A DNA stretch of 64,000 nucleotides, taken from positions 6,082,501 through 6,146,500 of the forward strand of contig NZ_CP044543.1 in the NCBI RefSeq assembly GCF_008932115.1. The letters run 5' to 3'. Under the pieces are notes generated by a model. That model did not search any database. It had not been told where the DNA came from and was given only the letters and a program-made list of their open reading frames with translations. Below are positions 54,768 to 64,000 of this stretch, piece by piece; within the stretch, counting starts at the first letter, position 1; each line of letters opens with the position of its first letter. The translations under genes were made by a program, and so were the position numbers. The stretch is from Bradyrhizobium betae (GTDB lineage: Bacteria > Pseudomonadota > Alphaproteobacteria > Rhizobiales > Xanthobacteraceae).

Positions 54768-55607
54768 ATGCGGCTTGTGTTTGGGATTGCGCTGGCGCTG
54801 CTGACGTCACCGGCTTTTGCCGAGACCCTGGTCGAGCGCGGCGCCTATCTCGTCAACAGCGTGATGGTCTGCCACAACTGCCATACACCGCGCGGCCCTC
54901 AAGGCCTCGATCTCTCGCGCGCGCTATCGGGCGGCAGCCAGGTATTCGACGAGCCCGCCTTCAAGGTCTCCGGCTCCAACATCACGCCGGACAAGGACAC
55001 CGGCATCGGCAACTGGAGCGATGCCGAGCTGAAGCGGTTTCTCGTCAGCGGCATCAGGCCTGATGGCCGCAGGGTCGCGCCGATCATGCCGACCGCGTTC
55101 TACACCGTGCTCACCACCCGCGATCTCGACGCGCTCACGGCCTATTTGCGTTCCGTGCCATCTGTGCGCCACGAGACGCCGGCGCCGGAATACCGGATCG
55201 CGCTGAAGCCGGAGGTGCCGACCTATGCCGGCAAGCAGGCCGCCGAGGCCGAGCTGTCCGACAAGCTCGCGCGAGGCCGATATCTCCTGACCCTCTCTCA
55301 CTGCCTGGAATGTCACACGCCGGAGGGCCCGTCCGCCGTGCATGATTTCACCGCGGCGAGCGGCAAGGGCGGCCGGACGTTCCGGGGCCCGTGGGGCGAA
55401 TCCGTCTCCGCCAACATCACCGCGGATCCCGCGGCGGGCCTTGGCGACTGGAGCGATGACGAAATCAAACGTGCGATTACGCAAGGCATCGCGCGCGACG
55501 GCCACAAGCTTAAGCCGCCGATGGCCTATGCTGCCTACGCCACCATGACGGCTCAGGATCTCGATGCCATCGTCGCATTTATCCGGACGTTGCCGCCACG
55601 CCACTAG
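54768..55607 (+). CDS. Di-haem cytochrome c family protein
   Basis: A 279-residue periplasmic c-type cytochrome. The signal peptide is 1-18, cleaved after PAFA. Two haem sites are present, CHNCH at 35-39 and CLECH at 179-183, each in a separate domain of about 100-130 residues containing SNITPDKDTGIGNWSD and SANITADPAAGLGDWSD, so the protein looks like an internal duplication. Such subunits often serve as electron acceptors for membrane-bound dehydrogenases (alcohol, aldehyde or gluconate type), but no dehydrogenase gene is adjacent. The ATG at 54768 follows GGGGGG. It is the first gene after the ribosomal cluster. The partner is unknown. Confidence 0.85.
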   Translation: MRLVFGIALALLTSPAFAETLVERGAYLVNSVMVCHNCHTPRGPQGLDLSRALSGGSQVFDEPAFKVSGSNITPDKDTGIGNWSDAELKRFLVSGIRPDGRRVAPIMPTAFYTVLTTRDLDALTAYLRSVPSVRHETPAPEYRIALKPEVPTYAGKQAAEAELSDKLARGRYLLTLSHCLECHTPEGPSAVHDFTAASGKGGRTFRGPWGESVSANITADPAAGLGDWSDDEIKRAITQGIARDGHKLKPPMAYAAYATMTAQDLDAIVAFIRTLPPRH

Positions 55608-55687
55608 TTGCTCACGCGTCGGTGAGGGGCGATTGCAGCCGCGTGTGCAGCGCACGATATCTGCGTCAGCATCAATGGAGACGACGT

Positions 55688-56476
55688 ATGAACCTCGACC
55701 TTTCCGGAAAGACCGCGCTCGTGACTGGTTCGACCGCCGGCATTGGCCACGCCATCGCCAAGGGACTTGCGGGCTCGGGCGCCAGCGTGGTGATCAACGG
55801 GCGTAGCCAGGACAAGGTCGATGCGGCCGTGCGCAAGCTGGAAGGCGCGGGCGCCAAGGTCCGCGGTATCGCCGCCGACGTCTCGACCGCTTCGGGCTGC
55901 AAGGCGCTGGTGGCGGCGCTACCTGAGGTCGACATCCTCATCAACAATGCCGGCATCTTCGAGCCGAAGGACTTCTTCGACATCCCGGACGAGGACTGGA
56001 CGCGCTTCTTCGAGGTCAACGTGATGAGCGGCGTGCGGCTGTCGCGCGCGTACATGCAGGGCATGCTCAAGCGCAACTGGGGCCGCATCGTCTTCATCTC
56101 CTCGGAGTCCGGGCTCAACATTCCCGTCGAGATGATCCACTACGGCATGAGCAAGACAGCCCAGCTCTCGGTCGCGCGCGGCCTCGCGCAGCTGACCCGT
56201 GGCACCGGCGTCACCGTCAATTCGGTGCTGCCGGGACCGACCATGTCGGAGGGGGTCGAGACCTTCGTGAAGGAAATCGCCAGGCAGAACGGCCAGTCGG
56301 TGGACGAGGCTGCGGCCAATTTCGTCAAGCAGCATCGCCCGAGCTCGCTGATCCAGCGATTTGCCAGCGTCGATGAGATCGCCAACATGGTGGTCTATGT
56401 CGCGTCCAAGGAAGCATCCGCCACCAACGGCGCGGCGCTGCGGGCCGAGGGCGGTATCGTCAATACGATTGCTTGA
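55688..56476 (+). CDS. SDR family oxidoreductase
   Basis: A 262-residue classical SDR. The cofactor motif TGSTAGIG is at 13-20, NNAG at about 90, the Ser in ISSESG and the Tyr/Lys in YGMSK. NGRSQ after the second strand carries an Arg, favouring NADP(H). The ATG at 55688 has GGAG upstream. Close relatives are described as 3-oxoacyl reductase-like or short-chain oxidoreductases of stress response. It lies 80 bp after the cytochrome gene and converges on the MDR reductase, with repeats between. Substrate unknown. Confidence 0.85.
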   Translation: MNLDLSGKTALVTGSTAGIGHAIAKGLAGSGASVVINGRSQDKVDAAVRKLEGAGAKVRGIAADVSTASGCKALVAALPEVDILINNAGIFEPKDFFDIPDEDWTRFFEVNVMSGVRLSRAYMQGMLKRNWGRIVFISSESGLNIPVEMIHYGMSKTAQLSVARGLAQLTRGTGVTVNSVLPGPTMSEGVETFVKEIARQNGQSVDEAAANFVKQHRPSSLIQRFASVDEIANMVVYVASKEASATNGAALRAEGGIVNTIA

Positions 56477-56480
56477 TTAC

Positions 56481-56618
56481 GTGGTCGTAGGGTGGGTTAG
56501 CCGAAGGCGTAACCCACCAACTTCGTTCCGCATTCGATGAAGCATGGTGGGTTACGCCGAGCAGATGCGCTGTGCGCATCTGCAGGGCTAACCCACCATG
56601 CTTACCGACGTCGCAGCC
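56481..56618. repeat. Palindromic intergenic repeat (GTAGGGTGGGTTAGC type)
   Basis: GTAGGGTGGGTTAGC near 56487 is echoed by GCGTAACCCACC (56508-56519), GGTGGGTTACGCC (about 56547-56559) and GGCTAACCCACC (56586-56597), giving nested hairpins. It is the GTAGGGTGGGTTAGC repeat widespread in Bradyrhizobium (from memory) and reaches to the stop of the minus-strand MDR gene. Confidence 0.7.
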
Positions 56619-57632
56619 CTACCACCCCTCCAGCACGATCTTGCCGCGCGACTTGCCGCTCTCGAGCAGCGCGTGCGCGCGCTTGAGATTGGCTGCGTTG
56701 ATCGTGCCAAAGGTCTGGTCGAGCGTGGTGCGCAGCACGCCCTTGTCGATGAGGTCGGCGACGTCATTGAGCAGATGATGCTGCGCGATCATGTCGGGTG
56801 TCTGGAACGAGGAGCGCGTGAACATCGACTCCCAGTGCACCGAGATCGCCTTGCCCTTGAAGGTGCTCATCGTGAACTCCGGCGGATCGTCGATCAGGCC
56901 GAACCGGCCCTGCGGCGCCATGAGTTCGGCGATCGCCTTGTAGTGCTGGTCGGTGAAGGTGAGGCTCGCCACCAGCGCGACCGGCGGCAGCTTGAGCTTC
57001 TCGATCTGCTCCTTCATCGGCTTGCCGTGGTCGATCACCGCATGCGCGCCGAGATCAAGGCACCATTTCTGCGACTCCGGCCGCGTCGCGGTCGCGACCA
57101 CGGTGAGACCGGTGAGGCGGCGGGCGAGCTGGATCAGGATCGAACCGACGCCTCCGGCGCCGCCCGTGATCAGCAGCGTGCGCGGATCGACGCTCTTGCC
57201 GGGCACCGCGCCGAGCCGGTCGAACAGCAATTCCCATGCGGTGATGGAGGTGAGGGGAAGGGCTGCGGCCTGCGCGAACGAGAGCGACTTCGGCTTGTTG
57301 CCGACGATGCGTTCATCGACGAGATGGAGTTCGGCGTTGGTGCCCTGACGCAGGATCGAGCCGGCGTAAAACACCTCGTCGCCGGGCTTGAACAGCGTCA
57401 CGTCGGGCCCGACCGCATCGACCACGCCGGCGGCGTCATAGCCAAGGATCTTGGTCTCGCCCTCGGGCGGGGCGGCGCGCTTGCGCACCTTGTAATCGAC
57501 CGGATTGGCCGAGATCGCCTTCACGGCGACGCGGATGTCGCGTCCCTTGGGCTCGGGTTTCGCGGTTTCGAAATCGATCAGCGCGTCCTGATCCTCGATC
57601 GGAAGCGACTTCTTGTAGCCGACGGCCTTCAT
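56619..57632 (-). CDS. Zinc-type alcohol dehydrogenase-like / quinone oxidoreductase (MDR family)
   Basis: A 337-residue medium-chain reductase. The N-terminal GroES-like domain (1 to about 125) contains NPVDYKVRKR and GYDAAGVVDAVG, and a Rossmann domain with LLITGGAGGVGSILIQLA follows. No structural zinc cysteine quartet is present, so it fits the zinc-free QOR/ZADH group. The WELLFDRL and GTNAELHLVDE segments agree. It would reduce quinones or enals with NADPH. It is divergent from an HxlR regulator, a pairing common for reductases induced by electrophiles. Substrate unconfirmed. Confidence 0.87.
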   Translation of the reverse strand: MKAVGYKKSLPIEDQDALIDFETAKPEPKGRDIRVAVKAISANPVDYKVRKRAAPPEGETKILGYDAAGVVDAVGPDVTLFKPGDEVFYAGSILRQGTNAELHLVDERIVGNKPKSLSFAQAAALPLTSITAWELLFDRLGAVPGKSVDPRTLLITGGAGGVGSILIQLARRLTGLTVVATATRPESQKWCLDLGAHAVIDHGKPMKEQIEKLKLPPVALVASLTFTDQHYKAIAELMAPQGRFGLIDDPPEFTMSTFKGKAISVHWESMFTRSSFQTPDMIAQHHLLNDVADLIDKGVLRTTLDQTFGTINAANLKRAHALLESGKSRGKIVLEGW

Positions 57633-57766
57633 GGCTTGTCTCCATCAGATGGCGCGATAGCGTGTGACGTGCGCCTGCCATTGTAACTGTCCCGCTAGGC
57701 GCCATTTGGCAAGTACTGTAAATTCGGGGATATAGTCCCTGTTTGGATACTATTGGGAAAACACGC
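57633..57766. promoter_or_regulatory. Divergent control region between MDR reductase and HxlR regulator
   Basis: 134 bp. GGGGATATAGTCCC (57727-57740) is an imperfect palindrome, flanked by AAGTACTGT and GATACTATTG words about 40 bp apart that resemble each other, a possible HxlR operator. No binding site is established. Confidence 0.35.
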
Positions 57767-58141
57767 ATGAAACGGCGGGATTTTGCCCGGCGTCCCGGCT
57801 GCTCGGTCGAGGCGACGCTGGATCTGATCGACGGCAAGTGGAAGGGCGTGATCCTCTACCACCTCCAGGACGGCACCCAGCGCTTCGGCGAGTTGCGCCG
57901 CCGGATGCCCGGCATCACCCAGCGCATGCTGACAAAGCAGCTTCGCGCGCTGGAGGAGGACAAGCTCGTCATCCGCAAGGTCTATGCCGAGGTGCCGCCG
58001 CGGGTGGAGTATTGCCTCTCCGAGCTCGGCGAGAGCCTGCGGCCGGTGATCGACATCCTCAAGGCCTGGGGCGAGAGCCACCAGCAGCGGCTGTCCTGCG
58101 CGCCGCCGCCGGTGGTCGTGAGGAAGAAGCGCGCGGCGTGA
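57767..58141 (+). CDS. HxlR family winged-helix transcriptional regulator
   Basis: A 124-residue HxlR/MarR-like winged helix protein. Characteristic sequences are CSVEATLDLIDGKWKGVILY, RFGELRRRMPGITQRMLTKQ and LEEDKLVIRKVYAEVPPRVE, with Cys13 near the start at the position of a redox-sensing Cys in several HxlR regulators. PVIDILKAWGE is the dimerisation helix. The ATG at 57767 is preferred to the TTG at 57743. It is divergent from the MDR reductase and is likely to control it. The signal is unknown. Confidence 0.88.
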   Translation: MKRRDFARRPGCSVEATLDLIDGKWKGVILYHLQDGTQRFGELRRRMPGITQRMLTKQLRALEEDKLVIRKVYAEVPPRVEYCLSELGESLRPVIDILKAWGESHQQRLSCAPPPVVVRKKRAA

Positions 58142-58166
58142 ATTATCCATGCCGCCGCACTCTCGG

Positions 58167-58303
58167 TGTCATCCCCGCGAACGCGGGGATCCATAACCAC
58201 AGAGAGGAGTTATAGTTTGAGCTGGAAACTCCGATCTTCGCCAAACGACTGCCTGTGGCTATGGGTCCCGGGTTCGCGCGTTCGCGCGCCCCGGGACGAC
58301 GAG
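58167..58303. repeat. Palindromic intergenic repeat between hxlR-like and porin genes
   Basis: ATCCCCGCGAACGCGGGGAT is a hairpin in itself. GGGATCCATAACCACAG on the left matches CTGTGGCTATGGGTCCC on the right as an inverted pair with two mismatches, and a GTCCCGGG...CCCGGGAC hairpin closes the element. It lies between convergent genes. Confidence 0.7.
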
Positions 58304-58308
58304 AGAAG

Positions 58309-59910
58309 TCAGAACGCGAACTGCGTGCGCATCGCCACCGCGTCGAACTTCGCGCCGACATCGGCGGTCGAGACCGGCGAGGCCTGCTTCGATACCGTGC
58401 CATGCAGGTAGTCGAGCATGAAGCGGACGTTGCCATTGACGTACCAGTTCAGCGCCGCCGTGTAGACGGTCTGTCGGCCGCCGGCGATGCCGGTCGCCGT
58501 TCCCAACTGGTTGTTGAGGTCGATCGTCGAGAAGCGTCCCGCAATTTCCCACGCGCCCCAGCCACCGCCGTCGAGCGAGAACGGATGCGCCGGCTTGACG
58601 CCGTTGTAGGCCGCGTTCGCCGCATTGTAGGTCCGGCCCTCGCCGGTCAGCACGTAACCGGCCTGCGCATAGCCGCCCTGGAATTTCAGGCTGGGTGCGC
58701 CGATCGGCGCGAGGCCGGTGTTGGCGGTGCGATCGATGTTGTACCAGAAGTACTCGCCCTGGAGGATCAGCGAGCCGTAGGTGGCGGCGGCTTCGACGCT
58801 GTAGACCTGAGCGCCCGAGGCATTCGCGATCGCGCCCGTCGAGATCAGCGAGGTCGGGTCGAGACGCAATTCCGGCCGGTCGCTGAGCGTGACCGTCTGC
58901 GTGTTGGCGATCAGATTGCGCGGCGGCTGGATCAGCCATTCCGCGTCGGCGCCGATATGTACCGAGTAGTCCTTGCCGCTGATCGGGTTGCCGGCAATAC
59001 GCGCCACCGCGCCGTATTGCTCGCTCGTGCCCGCGGGCGCCGCGCTCGAGGCGGAGTGGATCGCGCCGGTCGACGGTCCCGTGACATAGCCGCCGATCCA
59101 GAGCTGGTCGTTGAACCAGCGTGCGCCGGCTGCGGAGCGGAAGTCGCCGGCGGCGATGCTGGTCGCGATCACGCCGGCTGAGGCGCGCTCCATGAACATG
59201 GTGTCGTTGGAGCTCGTGGCCTCGTCCATGGTGTAGGGCAGGTCCATGATGCCGGCCTCGATCGCCATCCGGCCGCCGAACGGTTTCAGGCCGGTGTAGC
59301 TGAGATAGGCATTCTCGACGCCGGACACGCCGCCGCCGGGCAGGGAGCCCGGCGCTGCGCCGCCAAAGCCGTCGGAGGAGCCGCCGAAATCGTAGACCAG
59401 CGCGAAATTCCAGTCGTTGAAGAATTTGCCGGCGACGCCGATGCGGGCGCGGCGGACGTTCTCGCCGCTGTCGAGCTTCTGCGGCACGGTCGCCGCGGTG
59501 TTGGGACGATAATCATAGCCGCCGACATCCCAATGGACGCGGCTGGTGATGGCAACGCAGTTTGCCCCGTCGGCGGTGCAGATGGTCGGCCGGTTGTTCG
59601 GCATCGTCACCACGACGCCGGACGCCGGTGCCGGTCCCTTGAGCGGGATTGCCGCGTTGGCATTGGCGACGACGGCCTTTGCCTCCGAGCGCGCTTCCGC
59701 CTTTGCTTCGGCTTTGGCCTTCGCCGTGGCTGCCGTGTTCGCCGCGGTCTGGTTCTGCAGCTTGTCGAGCTTCTGCTCCAGCATCTTCAGTTGCTGCTTC
59801 AGCAGGGCGATCTCCTGCTCGCTGCTGCTTGCCGTTTGGGCCTGGGCCTGGGCGGCCGCCAGCGCACCGGCAAGACCAATCGCCGTGGCTGCAAGTCTTG
59901 TCCTGATCAC
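58309..59910 (-). CDS. Outer-membrane porin, phosphate-selective porin O/P-like
   Basis: A 533-residue OprO/P-type porin. A hydrophobic signal peptide (about 5-25, LAATAIGLAGALAAAQAQA) is followed by a coiled-coil segment EQEIALLKQQLKMLEQKLDK (about 31-50), then an Ala/Lys-rich linker of about 40 residues and a barrel that ends VAMRTQFAF with the terminal Phe expected of outer-membrane proteins. RRARIGVAGKFFNDWNFALVY is the OprP family start of the barrel. GTG at 59910 has GGAG 8 bases upstream; GTG at 59919 is the alternative. The coiled coil suggests trimer assembly or peptidoglycan contact. No Pho box was identified. Confidence 0.82.
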   Translation of the reverse strand: MIRTRLAATAIGLAGALAAAQAQAQTASSSEQEIALLKQQLKMLEQKLDKLQNQTAANTAATAKAKAEAKAEARSEAKAVVANANAAIPLKGPAPASGVVVTMPNNRPTICTADGANCVAITSRVHWDVGGYDYRPNTAATVPQKLDSGENVRRARIGVAGKFFNDWNFALVYDFGGSSDGFGGAAPGSLPGGGVSGVENAYLSYTGLKPFGGRMAIEAGIMDLPYTMDEATSSNDTMFMERASAGVIATSIAAGDFRSAAGARWFNDQLWIGGYVTGPSTGAIHSASSAAPAGTSEQYGAVARIAGNPISGKDYSVHIGADAEWLIQPPRNLIANTQTVTLSDRPELRLDPTSLISTGAIANASGAQVYSVEAAATYGSLILQGEYFWYNIDRTANTGLAPIGAPSLKFQGGYAQAGYVLTGEGRTYNAANAAYNGVKPAHPFSLDGGGWGAWEIAGRFSTIDLNNQLGTATGIAGGRQTVYTAALNWYVNGNVRFMLDYLHGTVSKQASPVSTADVGAKFDAVAMRTQFAF

Positions 59911-60227
59911 GTCATCCACTCCATGGTTTGACCAACTTCCCCAAGTCGCAAACGCAGAGCCTAGGAACGATCGATGACTGCCCTGCGACGGCGCGTCCCG
60001 GTGTGCGGGTTCCCACTGATGTAGATTCGCCGCAACCGAATCGGCCCTCCGCGACAATGCAAGATGACGGGCCTCATGCCAATCCGTAGCAACACCGCAA
60101 AATGCCCGTGATGCGCACAGGCCTTGCTGGCCGGGAGCTGGCGGGAGGGGCTGAATATTGCCGCCCGGCGCCCTTCTATTGGCCGGCGAACGCGCCTATA
60201 TTCCGGCGTCTTTTCCGAGAGGTAGGA

Positions 60228-61630
<1,403 letters not shown>

Positions 61631-61634
<4 letters not shown>

Positions 61635-62965
61635 GTCCGAAGCGACCACAGGAGACGCCAACTCTCTTTGCCGCGGCGGGGCTCGACCACGAGGCTCCGC
61701 ATCCGCTGCCGGACCGGCTGCGTCCGCGCGTGCTGTCGGAGGTCGTCGGGCAGGATCACATCCTCGGTCCCGACGGCGCGCTGACGCGCATGCTGGAGAC
61801 GCGCACGCTGGGATCGCTGGTGTTCTGGGGCCCGCCCGGCACCGGCAAGACCACCGTGGCGCGGCTGCTGGCGGATGCCACCGATCTGCATTTCGAGCAG
61901 ATCTCCGCGGTGTTCTCCGGCGTCGCCGACCTCAAGAAGGCCTTTGACGCCGCGCGCGCCCGCCGCGAGATGGGCAAGGGCACGCTGCTGTTCGTCGACG
62001 AGGTGCATCGCTTCAACCGCGCCCAGCAGGATTCGTTTCTCCCCGTGATGGAAGACGGCACCGTCGTCATGGTCGGCGCCACCACCGAGAACCCGTCTTT
62101 CGAGCTCAACGCGGCGCTTCTGTCCCGCGCGCGCGTATTGGTGTTTCGCTCGCTTGATGCGGCCGCGATCGAAAAGCTTTTCGCGCATGCCGAGGAGGTC
62201 GAGGGCAAGAAGCTACCGCTCGATGACGAGGCGCGCGCCGTGCTGGTGCGCATGGCCGACGGCGATGGACGGGCGTCGCTGACGCTTGCCGAAGAGGTCT
62301 GGCGTTCGGCGCGGGCGGATGAGATTTTCAACGCCGCGCAATTGCAGGACATCCTGCAGCGCCGCGCGCCGATCTACGACAAGTCGGCCGACGGCCATTA
62401 CAACCTGATCTCGGCCCTGCATAAATCGGTGCGCGGCTCCGATCCCGATGCCGCGCTGTATTATCTCTGCCGCATGCTCGATGCTGGCGAGGACCCGCTG
62501 TTCCTGGCCCGCCGCGTCGTGCGCATGGCGGTGGAGGACATCGGCCTTGCCGATCCGCAAGGACTCGTCATCGCCAATGCGGCCAAGGACGCCTTCGATT
62601 TCCTCGGCCACCCCGAAGGCGAGCTCGCCATCGCGCAGGCGGTCGTCTATCTCGCCACCGCGCCGAAATCGAACGCGGTCTACACCGCTTTCAAGGCGGC
62701 GATGCAGGTCGCCAAACAGGCCGGCTCGCTGCTGCCGCCCAAGCACATCCTCAATTCCCCGACCAAGCTGATGAAGTCGGAAGGCTACGGCGCAGCCTAC
62801 GAATACGACCACGACACCCCCGACGCCTTCTCGGGGCAGGACTATTTTCCAGATGCCCTCGGGCGTCAGACCTTCTACGATCCGCCGGAGCGCGGTTTCG
62901 AGCGGGAGATCCGCAAGCGTCTGGATTACTGGGCCAAGCTGCGCAAGGAGCGGGGCGGGAAGTAG
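61631..62965 (+). CDS. rarA: Replication-associated recombination protein RarA (MgsA), AAA ATPase
   Basis: A 444-residue MgsA/WRNIP1-type AAA protein. Walker A GPPGTGKTT is at 67-75, Walker B is LLFVDEVHRF, and sensor 1 is GATTENPSFE. C-terminal tetramerisation sequences YDKSADGHYNLISALHKS and AAKDAFDFLGHPEGELA follow. It acts at stalled replication forks and in recombination. It overlaps the Deg protease gene by 4 bp. Confidence 0.95.
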
Positions 62966-62985
62966 GCCTTTGGAGCTTGCGGTAG

Positions 62986-63032
62986 GGTCGGATTTACGGT
63001 TTACGTAACGCGTAATTCGCGCTAGTCCGACC
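62986..63032. promoter_or_regulatory. Inverted repeat before the HigA-type gene
   Basis: GGTCGGA (62986-62992) and TCCGACC (63026-63032) are exact inverted arms; TTTACG and CGTAA with a TTACGTAA palindrome lie between. It sits 12 bp upstream of the ATG at 63044. It may be an antitoxin operator or a short version of the GTAGGGTCGG-type repeat. Confidence 0.4.
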
Positions 63033-63043
63033 AAGAAAACACC

Positions 63044-63358
63044 ATGCCCCGCATACCTACCCATCCCGGCGAACATCTCGCTGAAGAGCTGCGAGAACTC
63101 GGCATATCCGCCGCAGAGCTCGCGCGTCAGATCGACGTCCCCGTAAATCGCGTGACTGGCATCATCAACGGGCAGCGCGGCATCACCGCTGACACTGCGC
63201 TGCGCCTTGGTCATTGGTTTGGCTCCAGTCCGCAATTCTGGATGAACCTGCAACAGCAATATGAACTGCGGCTGGCGGAGAAAGAGGTTGGTGCGCAGGT
63301 TGCGACGCTGCCCCGTCGCGCCGCGCAGTCGACACGAAAGCTTGGAAAAACCGCATGA
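63044..63358 (+). CDS. HigA-type antitoxin / XRE family regulator without toxin
   Basis: A 104-residue helix-turn-helix protein of the HigA/VapI type. It begins MPRIPTHPGEHLAEELRELG with the typical HPGE start, and carries the HTH ISAAELARQIDVPVNRVTGI, then NGQRGITADTALRLGHWFG and the family's SPQFWMNLQQQYEL. A higB toxin gene would be expected just upstream, but rarA is there and the 78-bp gap holds no ORF. It overlaps the RluA-family gene (ATGA), which is unusual. It could be an orphan regulator or cover a distant toxin. Confidence 0.88.
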   Translation: MPRIPTHPGEHLAEELRELGISAAELARQIDVPVNRVTGIINGQRGITADTALRLGHWFGSSPQFWMNLQQQYELRLAEKEVGAQVATLPRRAAQSTRKLGKTA

Positions 63359-64000
63359 GCCGCCGCATCAAGAGAATGAACCCGAAACCTCGCGAGCCCG
63401 ACGAGCGCAAGGAGGCACGTCCGTTCAAAGCGCGCGGTGCGTCAAAGGCCGGCCCGCGTCCGGGCGGCAAGCCGGGCATGAAGCCGCCGCCGCGCTTTGC
63501 GGGCGAGCGCGCCGAGCGGCGTCCGCCCAAGGTGGCCGCGCCGGAAACGCCTGCGCCGGCAAAGCCCGTCGAGGCGCTGCTGCCGACCAAGGTGCAGACC
63601 GTCAAGGTGACGGCCGACGAGAACAACATGCGGGTCGACCGCTTCCTCGAAGCGCGCTTTCCGGGCCTGTCGTTCTCTCACATCCAGCGTGTCGTCCGTA
63701 AGGGCGAGCTGCGCGTCGATGGCAAGCGCGTCGACAGCAAGGATCGGCTGGAGGAGGGGCAGAGCGTCCGTATTCCGCCGCTGAAACTCGACACGCCGAA
63801 GCCGGTCGACGAACTGTCGGAGGCCGCGCAGAAGACGCTCAAGGCGCTGAAGGAGATGACCATTTACGAGGACGACGACGTTCTCGTGCTGAACAAGCCG
63901 TTCGGGCTTGCGGTGCAGGGCGGCTCCGGCACGACGCGGCACATCGATCAGATGCTGGAGGTGATGCGCGACTCCAAGGGGCAGAAGCCGCGGCTCGTGC
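63355..64000 (+). CDS. RluA-family pseudouridine synthase (partial, 3' end outside window)
   Basis: The first 215 residues of a pseudouridine synthase. Residues 1-80 are a basic, Pro/Arg/Lys-rich, probably disordered extension with no catalytic role seen. An S4 RNA-binding domain follows (about 92-140): MRVDRFLEARFPGLSFSHIQ, VVRKGELRVDGKRVDSKD, EEGQSVRIPP. The start of the catalytic domain reads IYEDDDVLVLNKPFGLAVQG. The catalytic HRLD motif would lie beyond position 64000, so the type (RluC or RluD-like) cannot be set. The ATG overlaps the stop of the HigA-type gene. Confidence 0.9.
   Translation, partial: MSRRIKRMNPKPREPDERKEARPFKARGASKAGPRPGGKPGMKPPPRFAGERAERRPPKVAAPETPAPAKPVEALLPTKVQTVKVTADENNMRVDRFLEARFPGLSFSHIQRVVRKGELRVDGKRVDSKDRLEEGQSVRIPPLKLDTPKPVDELSEAAQKTLKALKEMTIYEDDDVLVLNKPFGLAVQGGSGTTRHIDQMLEVMRDSKGQKPRLV

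Overview
The window looks like chromosome of a high-GC alphaproteobacterium, most likely Bradyrhizobium or a close Nitrobacteraceae relative. The evidence is the order tRNA-Trp / secE / nusG / rplK / rplA / rplJ / rplL / rpoB / rpoC, then the str, S10, spc and alpha clusters run together with adk between secY and rpsM and no rpsD before rpoA. A 172-residue L10 with a GTG start and dispersed palindromic repeats of the kind common in Bradyrhizobium point the same way. This is inference from gene order and remembered family sequences; no database search was run.

Layout. (1) 1-15.0 kb is metabolic and accessory. It holds a RidA-like protein, an Omp25/31-type barrel and a TetR regulator divergent from an acyl-CoA dehydrogenase and an APH-like kinase that resemble LvaC/LvaA and ACAD10/11. 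Then come ArgE, an unknown secreted protein, a YadA-type trimeric autotransporter divergent from an AraC regulator, a 1-kb block of repeats, two SDR dehydrogenases, a histidine phosphatase and a serine hydrolase. (2) 15.2-29.2 kb carries tRNA-Trp, secE-nusG, rplKA, a D-2-hydroxyacid dehydrogenase, rplJL and rpoBC, closed by a strong terminator. (3) 29.3-34.7 kb is a three-gene island between rpoC and rpsL: an FAD oxidoreductase fused to a methyltransferase, an ABC exporter with acidic ends, and a convergent FAD monooxygenase whose 3' end overlaps the exporter gene. (4) 35.3-54.7 kb is the ribosomal protein superoperon from rpsL to rplQ, including fusA, tuf, secY, adk and rpoA, closed by a strong terminator. 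(5) 54.7-64.0 kb is mixed: a di-haem cytochrome c, an SDR, an MDR reductase divergent from an HxlR regulator, a phosphate-porin-like barrel, an HtrA/Deg protease coupled to rarA, an orphan HigA-type antitoxin, and an RluA-family pseudouridine synthase cut off by the window end.

Points that stand out. Adenylate kinase carries a C-terminal tail of about 104 residues, rich in lysine and alanine and resembling histone H1. The dehydrogenase/kinase pair is a candidate 4-hydroxyacid catabolic module with a PsrA-like operator. The FAD-methyltransferase / ABC / FAD-monooxygenase island is of unknown function, and one repetitive DNA stretch there encodes an Asp/Glu tail on one strand and a Ser tail on the other. 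Five of the seven convergent gene junctions contain palindromic repeats.

The ribosomal genes show the usual lengths and signature motifs. RpoB and RpsL have wild-type residues at the main rifampicin and streptomycin resistance positions that could be read. Start codons were chosen by family length and ribosome-binding sites and often lie inside a longer open frame.
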